Source: Bog-473 sp963711065 (GTDB lineage Bacteria; Actinomycetota; Acidimicrobiia; Acidimicrobiales; RAAP-2). Taken from it: a DNA stretch of 64,000 bases. The stretch covers positions 868,001 through 932,000 of the forward strand of contig CAVQCO010000007.1 of the NCBI GenBank assembly GCA_963711065.1, given 5' to 3'. A program made the translations under genes and the position numbers. Shown here piece after piece: positions 7,732 through 17,334 of this stretch. Below the pieces are notes generated by a model. That model did no database searches, was not told the origin of the DNA, and worked only from the letters and a program-made list of their open reading frames with translations. Within the stretch, counting starts at the first letter, position 1, and each line of letters starts with the position of its first letter.

Positions 7732-10700
7732 ATGGCCACTGGCCTCTACGACCCGGCATACGAACACGACGCCTGTGGTGTCGGCATGGTGGCCGACCTG
7801 CACGGCCGGCCGGATCACGACATCGTCGACCGCGGCCTCACGGTCCTCGAGCGCCTCGCGCACCGCGGCGCGTCGGGGGCCGAGGTCGAGACGGGGGACG
7901 GCGCCGGCATCCTGGTCCAGGTCCCACACCGGTTCCTGGCCGCGGCCGCCGCGGAGGCGGGGTTCGCGCTGCCCGACGCCGGGGGCTACGCGGTCGGCCT
8001 GGCCTTCCTGCCCACCGACCCCGACGACGCCCTGAAGGCCCGCACCGTCGTCGAGCAGACGGCGGTGGCGGAGGGGCTGTCCGTGCTGGCGTGGCGGACC
8101 GTGCCCACGGAGCCCGCGGGACTGGGCAAGACGGCGCTCGGCGCCATGCCCCGCATCGAGCAGGTCTTCGTGGCACCGGCCGGCAAGGCGATGGACACGC
8201 TGTCCCTCGAGCGCCGCGCCTTCGTCCTGCGCAAGCGGGCCGAGCACGCCGTCGACGGCCTCTACTTCCCGTCGCTGTCGGCGCGGACCATCGTGTACAA
8301 GGGCATGCTCACCTCCGAGCAGCTGCGTCAGTTCTTCCCCGACCTGCGCGACCCCCGCTTCGAGTCCGGGCTGGCCCTCGTGCACTCGCGTTTCTCGACC
8401 AACACGTTCCCGAGCTGGCCGCTCGCCCACCCCTACCGCTACCTGGCCCACAACGGCGAGATCAACACGCTGGCGGGCAATCGCAACTGGATGCGGGCAC
8501 GGGAGGCGCTGCTCGAGACGTCGCTGATCGACGGGGACCTGTCCCGCGTCTACCCGATCTGCACGCCGGGCGCGAGCGACTCGGCCAGCTTCGACGAGGT
8601 GCTCGAGCTGCTCCACCTCGGGGGCCGCTCACTACCCCACGCGGTGCTGATGATGATCCCCGAGGCGTGGGAGAACCACACGACGATGGACCGCGAGCGC
8701 CGCGCGTTCTACCGCTACCACGCGTCGCTGATGGAGCCCTGGGACGGGCCGGCGGCGGTCACCTTCACCGATGGCACGCTCGTCGGCGCCGTGCTCGACC
8801 GCAACGGCCTGCGGCCGGCGCGCTACTGGGTCACCGACGACGGCCTCGTCGTGCTGGCCAGCGAGGTCGGCGTGCTCGACATCGCCCCCGAGCGGATCGT
8901 GCGCAAGGGGCGCCTGCAGCCGGGCCGCATGTTCCTCGTCGACACTGCCAAGGGCCGCCTGGTCGAGGACGAGGAGATCAAGTCCGAGCTGGCGGCCGAG
9001 CACCCCTACGCGGACTGGCTGGCGAGCGACCAGATCCGTCTCGACGAGTTGCCGCCGCGCACCATGCTGACGCCCCAGCACGGCGGCGTGGTCACCCAGC
9101 AGCGCCTGTTCGGCTACACGACCGAGGAGCTACGGGTCATCCTCGCCCCCATGGCCCGTGCCGGCGCCGAGCCGGTCGGCTCCATGGGATCGGACACCTC
9201 CATCGCGGTCCTCTCCGACCGCTCGCGCCTGCTCTACGACTACTTCACCCAGCTCTTCGCCCAGGTGACCAACCCGCCGCTCGACGCCATCCGCGAGGAG
9301 CTGGTGACCTCGCTCTCGGCCACCATCGGGCCCGAGGCCAACCTGCTCGAGGCGTGCCAGGGCTCGTGCCGGCAGATCCTGCTGCCGCTGCCGGTCATCG
9401 ACCGCGACGACCTGGCCAAGCTCATGTACGTCAACGAGCACGGGGAGACGCCGGGCTTCAAGGCCTTCGCCATCGACGGGCTCTTCGACATACGCGAGGC
9501 GGGGCAGGCGGGTGCAGCGACGTCCGCCGGCGGGGACGCACTGCGGCGCGCCCTCGACGAGGTGCGGCAAAAGGTCTCGGCCGCCATCGCGGCGGGCGCC
9601 AACATCATCGTGCTGTCGGACCGCAACTCGACGGCCGACTGGGCGCCCATCCCCTCGCTGCTGCTGACGGCGGCCGTCCACCACCACCTGGTGCGCGAGA
9701 AGGCACGGACCAAGGTCGGCTTGGTGGTCGAAACCGGCGACGCCCGCGAAGTGCACCACATGGCGCTCCTCATCGGCTACGGCGCGGCGGCGGTGAACCC
9801 GTATCTCGCCCTGGACACCATCGACGACATGATCTCCGAGGGCCTGCTCGAGGGCGTCTCGCCGCGCCAGGCGCGCCGCAATTACATGAAGGCGGCGTGC
9901 AAGGGCGTGCTGAAGGTGATGTCGAAGATGGGCATCTCCACGGTGGCCTCCTACACCGGCGCCCAGGTGTTCGAGGCGATCGGCCTCGACGGCGCGCTGA
10001 TCGACGAGTACTTCACGGGCACGGCCAGCCGCATCGGCGGCATCGGGCTCTCCGTGCTGGCAGCGGAGGTGGCCACGCGGCACCGCCGGGCCCACGAGCC
10101 GCGACCCACCGAGCGGGCCCACCGCGAGCTGGAGGTCGGCGGCGAGTACCAGTGGCGCCGAGAGGGGGAATTCCATCTCTTCAACCCGAAGACCGTCTTC
10201 AAGCTCCAGCACGCGACGCGGTCGAAGCGCTACGAGATCTTCAAGGAGTACACCGCCGCGGTCGACGACCAATCAGAGAAGCTGGGAACCCTGCGCGGCC
10301 TGCTGCGGCTGAAGCCGGCGACCGGCGGCCCCATCCCGATCGAGGAGGTCGAGCCCATCTCGGCGATCATGTCCCGCTTCTCGACCGGCGCCATGTCCTA
10401 CGGCTCCATCTCCGCCGAGGCCCACGAGACACTGGCCATCGCCATGAACCGGATCGGCGGCCGCTCCAACACCGGCGAGGGTGGCGAGGACGCCGACCGC
10501 TTCACGCCGGACGAGAACGGCGACCTGCGACGCAGCGCGATCAAGCAAGTGGCATCGGGCCGCTTCGGGGTGACGAGCGAATACCTCGTCAACGCGGACG
10601 ACCTGCAGATCAAGATCTCCCAGGGCGCCAAGCCGGGGGAGGGCGGCCAGCTGGCGGGTATCAAGATCTACCCCTGGATCGCGCGGACGAGGAAGTCGAC

Positions 10701-12294
10701 GCCCGGCGTCGGGCTGATCTCGCCGCCCCCGCACCACGACATCTACTCCATCGAGGACATCGCACAGCTCATCCACGACCTCAAGTCGTCCAATGCCCAG
10801 GCCCGGGTGCACGTGAAGCTGGTGGCGGAGGTGGGGGTCGGCACGGTGGCCGCCGGAGTGGCGAAGGCCCATTCCGACGTGGTCCTGATCTCCGGCCACG
10901 ACGGCGGCACGGGCGCGGCGCCGTTGACGTCGCTCAAGCACGCCGGCATCCCATGGGAGATCGGGCTGGCCGAGACGCAGCAGACGCTGCTCGTCAACGG
11001 GCTGCGGGACCGGATCGTGGTGCAGGTCGACGGGCAGCTGAAGACGGGCCGCGACGTGGTGATCGGCGCGCTGCTCGGCGCCGAGGAGTACGGCTTCGCC
11101 ACCGCCCCGCTCGTCGTGTCGGGCTGCATCATGATGCGCGTCTGCCACCTCGACACCTGCCCGGTCGGTATCGCCACCCAGAACCCCGCGTTGCGCGCCA
11201 AGTACAGCGGCAAGCCCGAGTTCGTAGAGACCTTCTTCGAGTACGTCGCCGAGGAAGTGCGCGAGCTGCTGGCCTCGCTCGGCCTGCGCTCGCTGGACGA
11301 GGCGATCGGGCGCGCCGACCTGCTCGAGACCGAGGACGCGGTGACCCACTGGAAGGCGGCCGGCCTCGACCTCTCCACGGTGTTGGCGCAGCCCGACGTC
11401 CCCGACACGGTGGGCCGGCGTCAGACCCGCCTGCAGGACCACGGACTGGAGAAGGCGTTGGACCACGCCTTCCTCGACGAGTGCGGGCCCGCGCTGGCCG
11501 ACGCCACGCCAGTGTCCGTCGCGTTGCCGATCACCAACGTGGACCGCACGGTCGGGACACTGCTCGGCTCCGAGATCAGCCGGCGCCACGGCGCGGCCGG
11601 GCTTCCCGACGACACCATCTCGTTGACCTTCAGCGGCTCGGCCGGCCAGAGCTTCGGTGCCTTCGTGCCCAACGGCGTGACCATGCGCCTCTACGGCGAC
11701 GCCAACGACTACTTCGGCAAGGGCCTCTCGGGCGGGCGGCTCGTGGTGCGGCCACCGGCGGGGTCGCCGTTCGCCGCCGAGGAGCAGATCATCGCGGGCA
11801 ACGTGATCCTGTACGGCGCCACCGCAGGCGAGGTGTTCATCCGCGGGCAGGTGGGGGAGCGCTTCTGCGTGCGCAACTCGGGGGCGACCGCGGTGGTGGA
11901 GGGCGTCGGCGACCACGGCTGCGAGTACATGACAGGTGGCGTCGTGGTCGTGCTCGGGCCGACCGGGCGCAACTTCGCCGCCGGCATGTCGGGCGGGATC
12001 GCCTATGTGTACGACCCGGGGCGCACGTTCGGGCAGCGGGTCAACCTCGAGATGGTCGAGGTGGAGCCGCTCGATCCCTCCGACAGCTTCCTGGTCCATT
12101 CGCTCGTCGAGCGCCACCTGGTGGAGACCGAGTCCGCGGTGGCGGGCCGGCTGCTCCACGACTGGGACACCGAGGTCCTCGAGTTCGTGAAGGTGATGCC
12201 GAGCGACTACCGGCGGATCCTCGAGGCGACGCGCCGTGCCGAGGCCCAAGGGCGCTCGGTGGACGAAGCCGTCATGGAGGCCGCACATGGGTAA
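7732..12294 (+). CDS. gltB: Glutamate synthase large subunit
   Basis: 1520 residues, the normal length of bacterial GltB. It begins MATGLYDPAYEHDACGVG: a short propeptide before Cys15, which becomes the N-terminal nucleophile of the class II glutamine amidotransferase domain (about 15-420). A central domain follows, then the FMN-binding synthase domain (about 840-1210) with the 3Fe-4S cysteines in CIMMRVCHLDTCPVG, and a C-terminal GXGXG beta-helix (about 1260-1500). It transfers the glutamine amide to 2-oxoglutarate using electrons passed by GltD. A GGAAGGA ribosome-binding site precedes the ATG. The gltD start lies 8 bases inside its 3' end, implying translational coupling. Confidence 0.97.
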   Translation: MATGLYDPAYEHDACGVGMVADLHGRPDHDIVDRGLTVLERLAHRGASGAEVETGDGAGILVQVPHRFLAAAAAEAGFALPDAGGYAVGLAFLPTDPDDALKARTVVEQTAVAEGLSVLAWRTVPTEPAGLGKTALGAMPRIEQVFVAPAGKAMDTLSLERRAFVLRKRAEHAVDGLYFPSLSARTIVYKGMLTSEQLRQFFPDLRDPRFESGLALVHSRFSTNTFPSWPLAHPYRYLAHNGEINTLAGNRNWMRAREALLETSLIDGDLSRVYPICTPGASDSASFDEVLELLHLGGRSLPHAVLMMIPEAWENHTTMDRERRAFYRYHASLMEPWDGPAAVTFTDGTLVGAVLDRNGLRPARYWVTDDGLVVLASEVGVLDIAPERIVRKGRLQPGRMFLVDTAKGRLVEDEEIKSELAAEHPYADWLASDQIRLDELPPRTMLTPQHGGVVTQQRLFGYTTEELRVILAPMARAGAEPVGSMGSDTSIAVLSDRSRLLYDYFTQLFAQVTNPPLDAIREELVTSLSATIGPEANLLEACQGSCRQILLPLPVIDRDDLAKLMYVNEHGETPGFKAFAIDGLFDIREAGQAGAATSAGGDALRRALDEVRQKVSAAIAAGANIIVLSDRNSTADWAPIPSLLLTAAVHHHLVREKARTKVGLVVETGDAREVHHMALLIGYGAAAVNPYLALDTIDDMISEGLLEGVSPRQARRNYMKAACKGVLKVMSKMGISTVASYTGAQVFEAIGLDGALIDEYFTGTASRIGGIGLSVLAAEVATRHRRAHEPRPTERAHRELEVGGEYQWRREGEFHLFNPKTVFKLQHATRSKRYEIFKEYTAAVDDQSEKLGTLRGLLRLKPATGGPIPIEEVEPISAIMSRFSTGAMSYGSISAEAHETLAIAMNRIGGRSNTGEGGEDADRFTPDENGDLRRSAIKQVASGRFGVTSEYLVNADDLQIKISQGAKPGEGGQLAGIKIYPWIARTRKSTPGVGLISPPPHHDIYSIEDIAQLIHDLKSSNAQARVHVKLVAEVGVGTVAAGVAKAHSDVVLISGHDGGTGAAPLTSLKHAGIPWEIGLAETQQTLLVNGLRDRIVVQVDGQLKTGRDVVIGALLGAEEYGFATAPLVVSGCIMMRVCHLDTCPVGIATQNPALRAKYSGKPEFVETFFEYVAEEVRELLASLGLRSLDEAIGRADLLETEDAVTHWKAAGLDLSTVLAQPDVPDTVGRRQTRLQDHGLEKALDHAFLDECGPALADATPVSVALPITNVDRTVGTLLGSEISRRHGAAGLPDDTISLTFSGSAGQSFGAFVPNGVTMRLYGDANDYFGKGLSGGRLVVRPPAGSPFAAEEQIIAGNVILYGATAGEVFIRGQVGERFCVRNSGATAVVEGVGDHGCEYMTGGVVVVLGPTGRNFAAGMSGGIAYVYDPGRTFGQRVNLEMVEVEPLDPSDSFLVHSLVERHLVETESAVAGRLLHDWDTEVLEFVKVMPSDYRRILEATRRAEAQGRSVDEAVMEAAHG

Positions 12295-13828
12295 GCCCAC
12301 AGGCTTCATGGAGCACGGCCGGCGGTTGCCGCGCCGCCGACCCGTGTCGGTCCGCCTGCGCGACTGGAAGGAGGTCTACGAGCCCTTCGACGAAGAGGCG
12401 ACCAAGGAGCAGGGAGCGCGCTGCATGGACTGCGGCATCCCCTTCTGCCACGACGGCTGCCCGCTCGGCAACCTGATCCCGGAGTGGAACGACCTCGTCT
12501 ACCGCGACGACTGGCCCGAGGCGATGGAGCGCCTGCATGCCACGAACAACTTCCCCGAGTTCACGGGCCGCCTGTGCCCTGCGCCGTGCGAGGCGTCGTG
12601 CGTGCTCGGGATCAACGAGGACCCGGTGACGATCGAGCGCATCGAGTACGAGATCGTCGAGCGGGCCTGGGACGAGGGCTGGGTCACCCCGCAGCTGCCG
12701 ACGGTGCGCACGGGCAAGTCCGTGGCGGTGGTGGGCTCCGGACCGGCCGGCCTGGCGGCGGCGCAGCAGCTGGCGCGGGCCGGACACGCCGTGACCGTGT
12801 TCGAGCGGGCGGAGAAGCCCGGGGGCCTGCTTCGCTATGGGATCCCGGAGTTCAAGATGGAGAAGGCGGTGCTGGACCGGCGCCTGGCCCAGATGGAGGC
12901 CGAGGGCGTCTCGTTCGTGTGCTCGACGTCGGTGGGCGGCTCGGAGGGCGTCGGGGAAGGACCCGTCGAGCCGGGCGAGGAGCGCGGCCTTGCGGCGGCG
13001 TGCGCCCCCGACGTCCGGGTGCGGCCCGCCGCGGAGGTCCGGGCGGAGTTCGACGCCGTGGTGCTGGCCGGCGGGGCGACGCTGCCCCGCGACCTGCCGG
13101 TGCCCGGGCGCGGGCTGTCGGGCATCCACCTCGCCCTCGAGTACCTGAAGCCGTCGAACCTCGTGCAGGAGGGCGCCCTGGTGGCGTCGCCGATCATCGC
13201 CAAGGGGAAGCGCGTCGTGATCATCGGCGGCGGTGACACGGGGGCGGACTGCCTGGGCACGGCGCACCGCCAGGGGGCGGCGTCGGTGCACCAGCTCGAG
13301 ATCATGGCCGAGCCACCGAGCGACCGGCTGGCCGACAACCCCTGGCCGCTGTGGCCGCTGATCCTGCGCACCTCGTCGGCGCACGAGGAGGGAGGAGAGC
13401 GGCTCTTTGCGGTGACGACGACGGAGTTCGTCGACGACGGGTCCGGCGCCGTGCGGGCCCTGCGCGGGCACACGGTCGAGATGCGCACCGAGGACGGCCG
13501 CCCGGTCTTCGCGGCGGTGCCGGGCACCGAATTCGAGCTGGAGTGCGAGCTCGTGCTCCTGGCGATGGGCTTCGTCGGGACGGAGCGCCGCAACGCCGTG
13601 GAGGAGCTGGGTGTCGAGGTCGGGCCGCGGGGCACCGTGGTGGCCGACGGCTCGTGGGCCACCAACGCCGACGGCGTCTTCGTGTGCGGCGACCAGACAC
13701 GGGGCCAGAGCCTCATCGTCTGGGCCATCGCGGAGGGCCGGTCGTGCGCGGCGGCCGTCGACCGCTGGCTGATGGGCACCACCTCGCTCCCGGCGCCCCT
13801 GGTGCCGGGGCAGCTGGCCCTGCGCTGA
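12287..13828 (+). CDS. gltD: Glutamate synthase small subunit
   Basis: 513 residues. The N-terminal cysteine-rich domain has CMDCGIPFCHDGCPLG and CPAPCEASCVLG, which bind the two 4Fe-4S clusters. It is followed by FAD-binding VAVVGSGPAGLAAAQQLA and NADPH-binding VVIIGGGDTGADCLG Rossmann motifs, and ends with the FAD-contacting GDQTRGQSLIVWAIAEGR. The subunit takes electrons from NAD(P)H and passes them through FAD and the clusters to GltB. ATG at 12287 overlaps the end of gltB by 8 bases. A somewhat loose stretch at residues 215-245 (EGVGEGPVEPGEE) is an insertion compared with typical GltD but keeps the frame. Confidence 0.96.
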   Translation: MGKPTGFMEHGRRLPRRRPVSVRLRDWKEVYEPFDEEATKEQGARCMDCGIPFCHDGCPLGNLIPEWNDLVYRDDWPEAMERLHATNNFPEFTGRLCPAPCEASCVLGINEDPVTIERIEYEIVERAWDEGWVTPQLPTVRTGKSVAVVGSGPAGLAAAQQLARAGHAVTVFERAEKPGGLLRYGIPEFKMEKAVLDRRLAQMEAEGVSFVCSTSVGGSEGVGEGPVEPGEERGLAAACAPDVRVRPAAEVRAEFDAVVLAGGATLPRDLPVPGRGLSGIHLALEYLKPSNLVQEGALVASPIIAKGKRVVIIGGGDTGADCLGTAHRQGAASVHQLEIMAEPPSDRLADNPWPLWPLILRTSSAHEEGGERLFAVTTTEFVDDGSGAVRALRGHTVEMRTEDGRPVFAAVPGTEFELECELVLLAMGFVGTERRNAVEELGVEVGPRGTVVADGSWATNADGVFVCGDQTRGQSLIVWAIAEGRSCAAAVDRWLMGTTSLPAPLVPGQLALR

Positions 13829-13855
13829 ACCCCGGCGGATCGCTACAGTGCGGGC

Positions 13856-14662
13856 GTGCCCTGGTGCGACGCCAACGGCGTGTCGCTCTACTTCGAGTTG
13901 GCCGGGAAGGGGCAGCGGCTGCTGGTGATCAGCGGCACCGGCGGCGACCTCCGCGACGGCCCCCGCCTGAGCGACGGCCCCCTCGGTGAGGCGTTCGAGA
14001 TCCTCGCCTACGACCAACGCGGACTGGGCCAGTCCAGCGTGCCGCCGTGGCCCTACGGCATGGCCGACTTCGCCGACGACGCGGCGGCCCTGCTCGAGGC
14101 GGTGGAGTGGGAGGACGGCCTGGTCCTGGGGGTGTCCTTCGGCGGCATGGTGGCCCAGGAGCTGGCCATCCGCCACCCCGAACGGGTCACCCGACTCGTC
14201 CTGGCCTGCACGTCCTCGGGGGGTGCGGGTGGCGCGTCCTACCCATTGCAGGAGCTGGCGCTCCTGGACCCGGAGGAGCGCGTCACGCGGCAGATGGAGC
14301 TGCTCGACACCCGCTGGGACCGCGACAGGCGCCGGTCACACCCTCAGATGGAGGCGATGATCCGCGAGCGGGCGCGGCTGGACCGGGCGGGGGACCCCGG
14401 CTTCGCCAACCAGTTGGCCGCCCGGGCCCAGCACGACACGTCTGCCCGCTTGGGGCGGATCGCGTGCCCGACCCTGGTGTGCGGCGGCCGTTACGACGGC
14501 ATCGCGCCGCCGGCCAACAGCGAGTTCCTCGCCGCGTCGATCCCCGGTGCGCGGCTGTCCTTCTTCGACGGGGGCCACCTCTTCTTCCTCCAGGATCCGA
14601 CTGCGCTGCCGGCGGTCGCCGCCTTCCTCGCCGACGCGGCGCCCATCCGGACCGACCCGTAG
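13856..14662 (+). CDS. Alpha/beta hydrolase
   Basis: 268 residues with oxyanion region ISGTGGD, nucleophile elbow GVSFGG (Ser), a late acidic residue in CGGRYDGIAPP and catalytic His in DGGHLFFL. These define a serine alpha/beta hydrolase resembling 3-oxoadipate enol-lactonases and related esterases; the substrate cannot be told from sequence. The start is GTG at 13856 with a TACAGT box 6 bases upstream, so it is probably transcribed as a leaderless message although it sits between gltD and pgi. Confidence 0.8.
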   Translation: MPWCDANGVSLYFELAGKGQRLLVISGTGGDLRDGPRLSDGPLGEAFEILAYDQRGLGQSSVPPWPYGMADFADDAAALLEAVEWEDGLVLGVSFGGMVAQELAIRHPERVTRLVLACTSSGGAGGASYPLQELALLDPEERVTRQMELLDTRWDRDRRRSHPQMEAMIRERARLDRAGDPGFANQLAARAQHDTSARLGRIACPTLVCGGRYDGIAPPANSEFLAASIPGARLSFFDGGHLFFLQDPTALPAVAAFLADAAPIRTDP

Positions 14663-14672
14663 ATTGCCTGCC

Positions 14673-16313
14673 ATGGACGTCACCGCGACACCGGAGTGGA
14701 AGGCACTGGCGGCGCACTACGAGGAGATCTCGTCGACGCACTTGCGCGAGCTGTTCGCCGACGACCCGGGGAGGGCCGACCGGCTCACGGCGCAGGGTGC
14801 CGACCTCGTCCTCGACTACTCCAAGCACCGGGCCACGGACGAAACCATGCGGCTCCTCATGGACGTTGCGCGCGCAGCACGGGTCGAGGAACATCGTGAT
14901 GCGATGTTCTCCGGCCAACACATCAACACGACCGAGAACCGCGCCGTCCTCCACGTCGCCTTGCGCCTGCCCCCCGGCACCGAGCTCACGGTCGACGGGC
15001 AGGACGTCACCGGTGACGTGCACACCGTGCTGGCGAAGATGGGGGAGCTGTCGGAGCGCATCCGCAGCGGATCCTGGACCGGCGCGACCGGCAAGCGCAT
15101 CACCGCAGTGGTCAACATCGGGATCGGCGGCTCGGACCTCGGGCCCGCCATGGCGACCGCCGCGCTGGCCGACTCTGCGCTGCCGGGTCTCGTGAGCCGG
15201 TTCGTGTCCAACATCGACCCCGTCGACCTCTACGCCGCCACGCACGACCTGGACCCGGCCTCGACGCTGTTCGTGGTCAGCTCCAAGACCTTCACCACCC
15301 TCGAGACGCTCACCAACGCGTCGGCGGCCCGGGACTGGCTCCTCGCGGGCCTGGGCACGGCGGCGGGGGAGGGTGCGGTGGCCAAGCACTTCGTGGCGGT
15401 CTCCACCAACGCCAAGGCGGTGGCCGACTTCGGCATCGATCCCGCCAACATGCTCGAGTTCTGGGACTGGGTGGGCGGCCGCTACTCCTACGACTCCGCC
15501 ATCGGGTTCTCGCTCATGGTGGCCATCGGTCGCCAGGCGTTCGGCGAGATGCTCTTCGGGTTCCACTCGGTCGACGAGCACTTCCGCACCGCGCCGCTCG
15601 GCGAGAACCTCCCGGTGATCCAGGGCATGCTCAACGTCTGGTACGACAACTTCTTCGGCGCGCAGACCCACGCCGTGCTGCCCTACGCCCAGCGCCTCGC
15701 CCGCTTCCCGGCCTACCTGCAGCAGCTGACCATGGAGTCCAACGGCAAGTCGGTGCGCCTCGACGGCTCCCCGGTCGCCGGGCAGACGGGTGAGATCTTC
15801 TGGGGCGAGCCCGGCACCAACGGGCAGCACGCCTTCTACCAGCTGCTCCACCAGGGGACGAAGCTCGTCCCGGCCGACTTCATCGCCTTCGCGCAGGGGA
15901 CCCACGAGGCCGGCGAGCAGCAGGACCTGCTCGTGGCCAACTGCCTGGCGCAGACCAAGGCCCTCGCCTTCGGCAAGACGGCCGAGGAGATCGCCGCCGA
16001 GGGGACGCCTTCCGAGCTCGTGCCCCACAAGGTCATGCCGGGCAACCGGCCGAGCTCCACCATCCTGGCCCCGAAGCTGACCCCGTCGGTCCTGGGCCAG
16101 CTCGTCGCGCTCTACGAGCACACGGTGTTCGTCGAGGGCACCATTTGGGGCATCGACTCCTTCGACCAGTGGGGCGTCGAGCTCGGCAAGGTCATGGCGA
16201 AGGAGCTGGCGCCGATCCTCACGGACCCGTCGGCCCCCGACCTCTCTGCAGAGGACTCCTCGACGGCGTCGCTCGTGCGCCGCTATCGGAGCCTGCGGGG
16301 GCGGGCCGTCTAG
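14673..16313 (+). CDS. pgi: Glucose-6-phosphate isomerase
   Basis: 546 residues, the normal length for the long bacterial Pgi. Signature segments are VNIGIGGSDLGPAM (sugar-phosphate SIS motif), EFWDWVGGRYS, GEPGTNGQHAFYQLLHQG (active-site Glu and His) and a C-terminal Lys-containing segment FDQWGVELGK. It interconverts glucose-6-phosphate and fructose-6-phosphate, feeding the pentose phosphate genes encoded at 27-32 kb. ATG 14673 is preceded at 7 bases by TAGATT, a likely leaderless -10 box. It converges with the MarR gene, 7 bases apart. Confidence 0.97.
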   Translation: MDVTATPEWKALAAHYEEISSTHLRELFADDPGRADRLTAQGADLVLDYSKHRATDETMRLLMDVARAARVEEHRDAMFSGQHINTTENRAVLHVALRLPPGTELTVDGQDVTGDVHTVLAKMGELSERIRSGSWTGATGKRITAVVNIGIGGSDLGPAMATAALADSALPGLVSRFVSNIDPVDLYAATHDLDPASTLFVVSSKTFTTLETLTNASAARDWLLAGLGTAAGEGAVAKHFVAVSTNAKAVADFGIDPANMLEFWDWVGGRYSYDSAIGFSLMVAIGRQAFGEMLFGFHSVDEHFRTAPLGENLPVIQGMLNVWYDNFFGAQTHAVLPYAQRLARFPAYLQQLTMESNGKSVRLDGSPVAGQTGEIFWGEPGTNGQHAFYQLLHQGTKLVPADFIAFAQGTHEAGEQQDLLVANCLAQTKALAFGKTAEEIAAEGTPSELVPHKVMPGNRPSSTILAPKLTPSVLGQLVALYEHTVFVEGTIWGIDSFDQWGVELGKVMAKELAPILTDPSAPDLSAEDSSTASLVRRYRSLRGRAV

Positions 16314-16320
16314 GAACGTC

Positions 16321-16758
16321 TCAGAGGCGGCTCTCCAGGCCGTGCAGCGGCTGTCGCGGCATCAGCCCGCGCCAGGCGCTCGGGAGCCTGAGGGCGAGAC
16401 GCTGGAGCTCCTCGATGTGGAGCTCCGACAACGCCTCGAGGCGCTTGGTGCCCGTCGGTGTGAGCTGCAGGCGCACGACTCGGTGGTCCTGCGGGTCGCG
16501 CACCCGCCGCACCAGACCGGCGGCGTCGGCCCGGTCGACCAGGCCCACCGCGCTGTGGTGGCGCAGCAGCAGGTAGTCCGCCACCTCGCCCACGGTGGGC
16601 CCGTCGGGATCGGAGTGCCCCCGGATGGCAAGGAGCAGCTGGTGCTGGGCCGGCGTCAGGCCGCTGGCCTCCGCCTGCTGCTCGCTCCAGCGGAGGAAGC
16701 GCCGCAGCCCGGTGCGGAGCGCGAGCAGATCCTCGTAGTCGGCATCCGTCAAACGCAT
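16321..16758 (-). CDS. MarR family transcriptional regulator
   Basis: 145 residues with the MarR winged helix-turn-helix: dimerisation helices at both ends, GLTPAQHQLLLAIRG as helix 2, recognition region TVGEVADYLLLRHHSAVGLVDRA, and a wing RRVRDPQDHRVVRLQLTPTG containing the family D-x-R motif. The C-terminal residues HIEELQRLAL complete the dimer interface. Two perfect 6-1-6 palindromes sit at and upstream of the start codon (16757-16785), so autorepression is likely. The ligand is unknown. The divergent neighbours 16784-16993 and DUF3565 are candidate targets. Confidence 0.9.
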   Translation of the reverse strand: MRLTDADYEDLLALRTGLRRFLRWSEQQAEASGLTPAQHQLLLAIRGHSDPDGPTVGEVADYLLLRHHSAVGLVDRADAAGLVRRVRDPQDHRVVRLQLTPTGTKRLEALSELHIEELQRLALRLPSAWRGLMPRQPLHGLESRL

Positions 16759-16785
16759 CGTAATACGATAACATCGTGACACGAT
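16757..16785. promoter_or_regulatory. Twin MarR-type operator palindromes
   Basis: Two perfect inverted repeats, ATCGTA-A-TACGAT (16757-16769) and ATCGTG-A-CACGAT (16773-16785), have centres 16 bases apart. The first overlaps the MarR start codon, the second touches the ATG of the divergent small gene. The strip is AT-rich compared with its surroundings. The arrangement fits cooperative binding by two MarR dimers controlling both directions. Confidence 0.65.
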
Positions 16786-16993
16786 GAAGATCACGGATGG
16801 GCCTGCGGCGGGCGGGCACAGGTTCCGGGGCCGGGTGCCGGGAGAACCCCCGGCCCCCGGTGTGACGGCCGGCGAGGGTGGTGCGGGTGCTCTGGGAGAC
16901 TTCACCGCCACGCCGGCCGTCCTCCGCCCGGTGCCGCTCGACCTCGTGATCGGGGTGCCGGCGGCGGGCAACGCCCCGGCGGGGTGGAACTGA
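16784..16993 (+). CDS. Hypothetical 69-residue protein (uncertain)
   Basis: An ATG-initiated frame immediately after the second palindrome encodes 69 residues rich in Gly, Pro and Ala, with a hydrophobic patch PVPLDLVIGVPAAG near the end. Codon third positions are strongly G/C, as in real genes here, and the stop is 4 bases before the DUF3565 start. I recognise no domain. It may be a real small gene in the MarR regulon, or simply the leader region of the DUF3565 gene. Confidence 0.35.
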   Translation: MKITDGPAAGGHRFRGRVPGEPPAPGVTAGEGGAGALGDFTATPAVLRPVPLDLVIGVPAAGNAPAGWN

Positions 16994-16997
16994 CCGC

Positions 16998-17309
16998 GTG
17001 CAGCGCGCCATCGTCGGCTTCGAGTGCGACCCTGAGCGTGACTGGGTGGCCCTGCTCGAGTGCGGGCACCGGCGCCATGTCCGGCACCGCCCTCCATGGC
17101 AGGACCGGCCGTGGGTGCTGACCGAGGAGGGCCGGCGCGGCAGGCTCGGCACGACGCTCGCCTGCCTCCTGTGCGATCAGGCGGACGTGCCGGATGCTCC
17201 CGAAGATGCCGAAGCCGGGGACCCCGCCTGCTGGGCCCACGAGGTCTGTCCCCGCTGCGGGCGCCTGCACGACGGCGCATGCCCGGTAGCGGCCGACCCC
17301 GGCCCGTGA
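16998..17309 (+). CDS. DUF3565 domain protein
   Basis: 103 residues. The N-terminal 65 match the DUF3565 family: RAIVGFECDPERDWVALLECG, then HRRHVRHRPPW and RPWVLTEEGR, ending with a CLLCD knuckle. A C-terminal extension adds CPRCGRLHDGAC, so Cys pairs CLLC and CPRC could bind a metal. The family's biochemical function is not established. It starts with GTG and lies in the divergent unit opposite the MarR regulator, suggesting MarR control. Confidence 0.7.
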   Translation: MQRAIVGFECDPERDWVALLECGHRRHVRHRPPWQDRPWVLTEEGRRGRLGTTLACLLCDQADVPDAPEDAEAGDPACWAHEVCPRCGRLHDGACPVAADPGP

Positions 17310-17334
17310 GCGACGCCGGCGGGCGGGGACAAGC

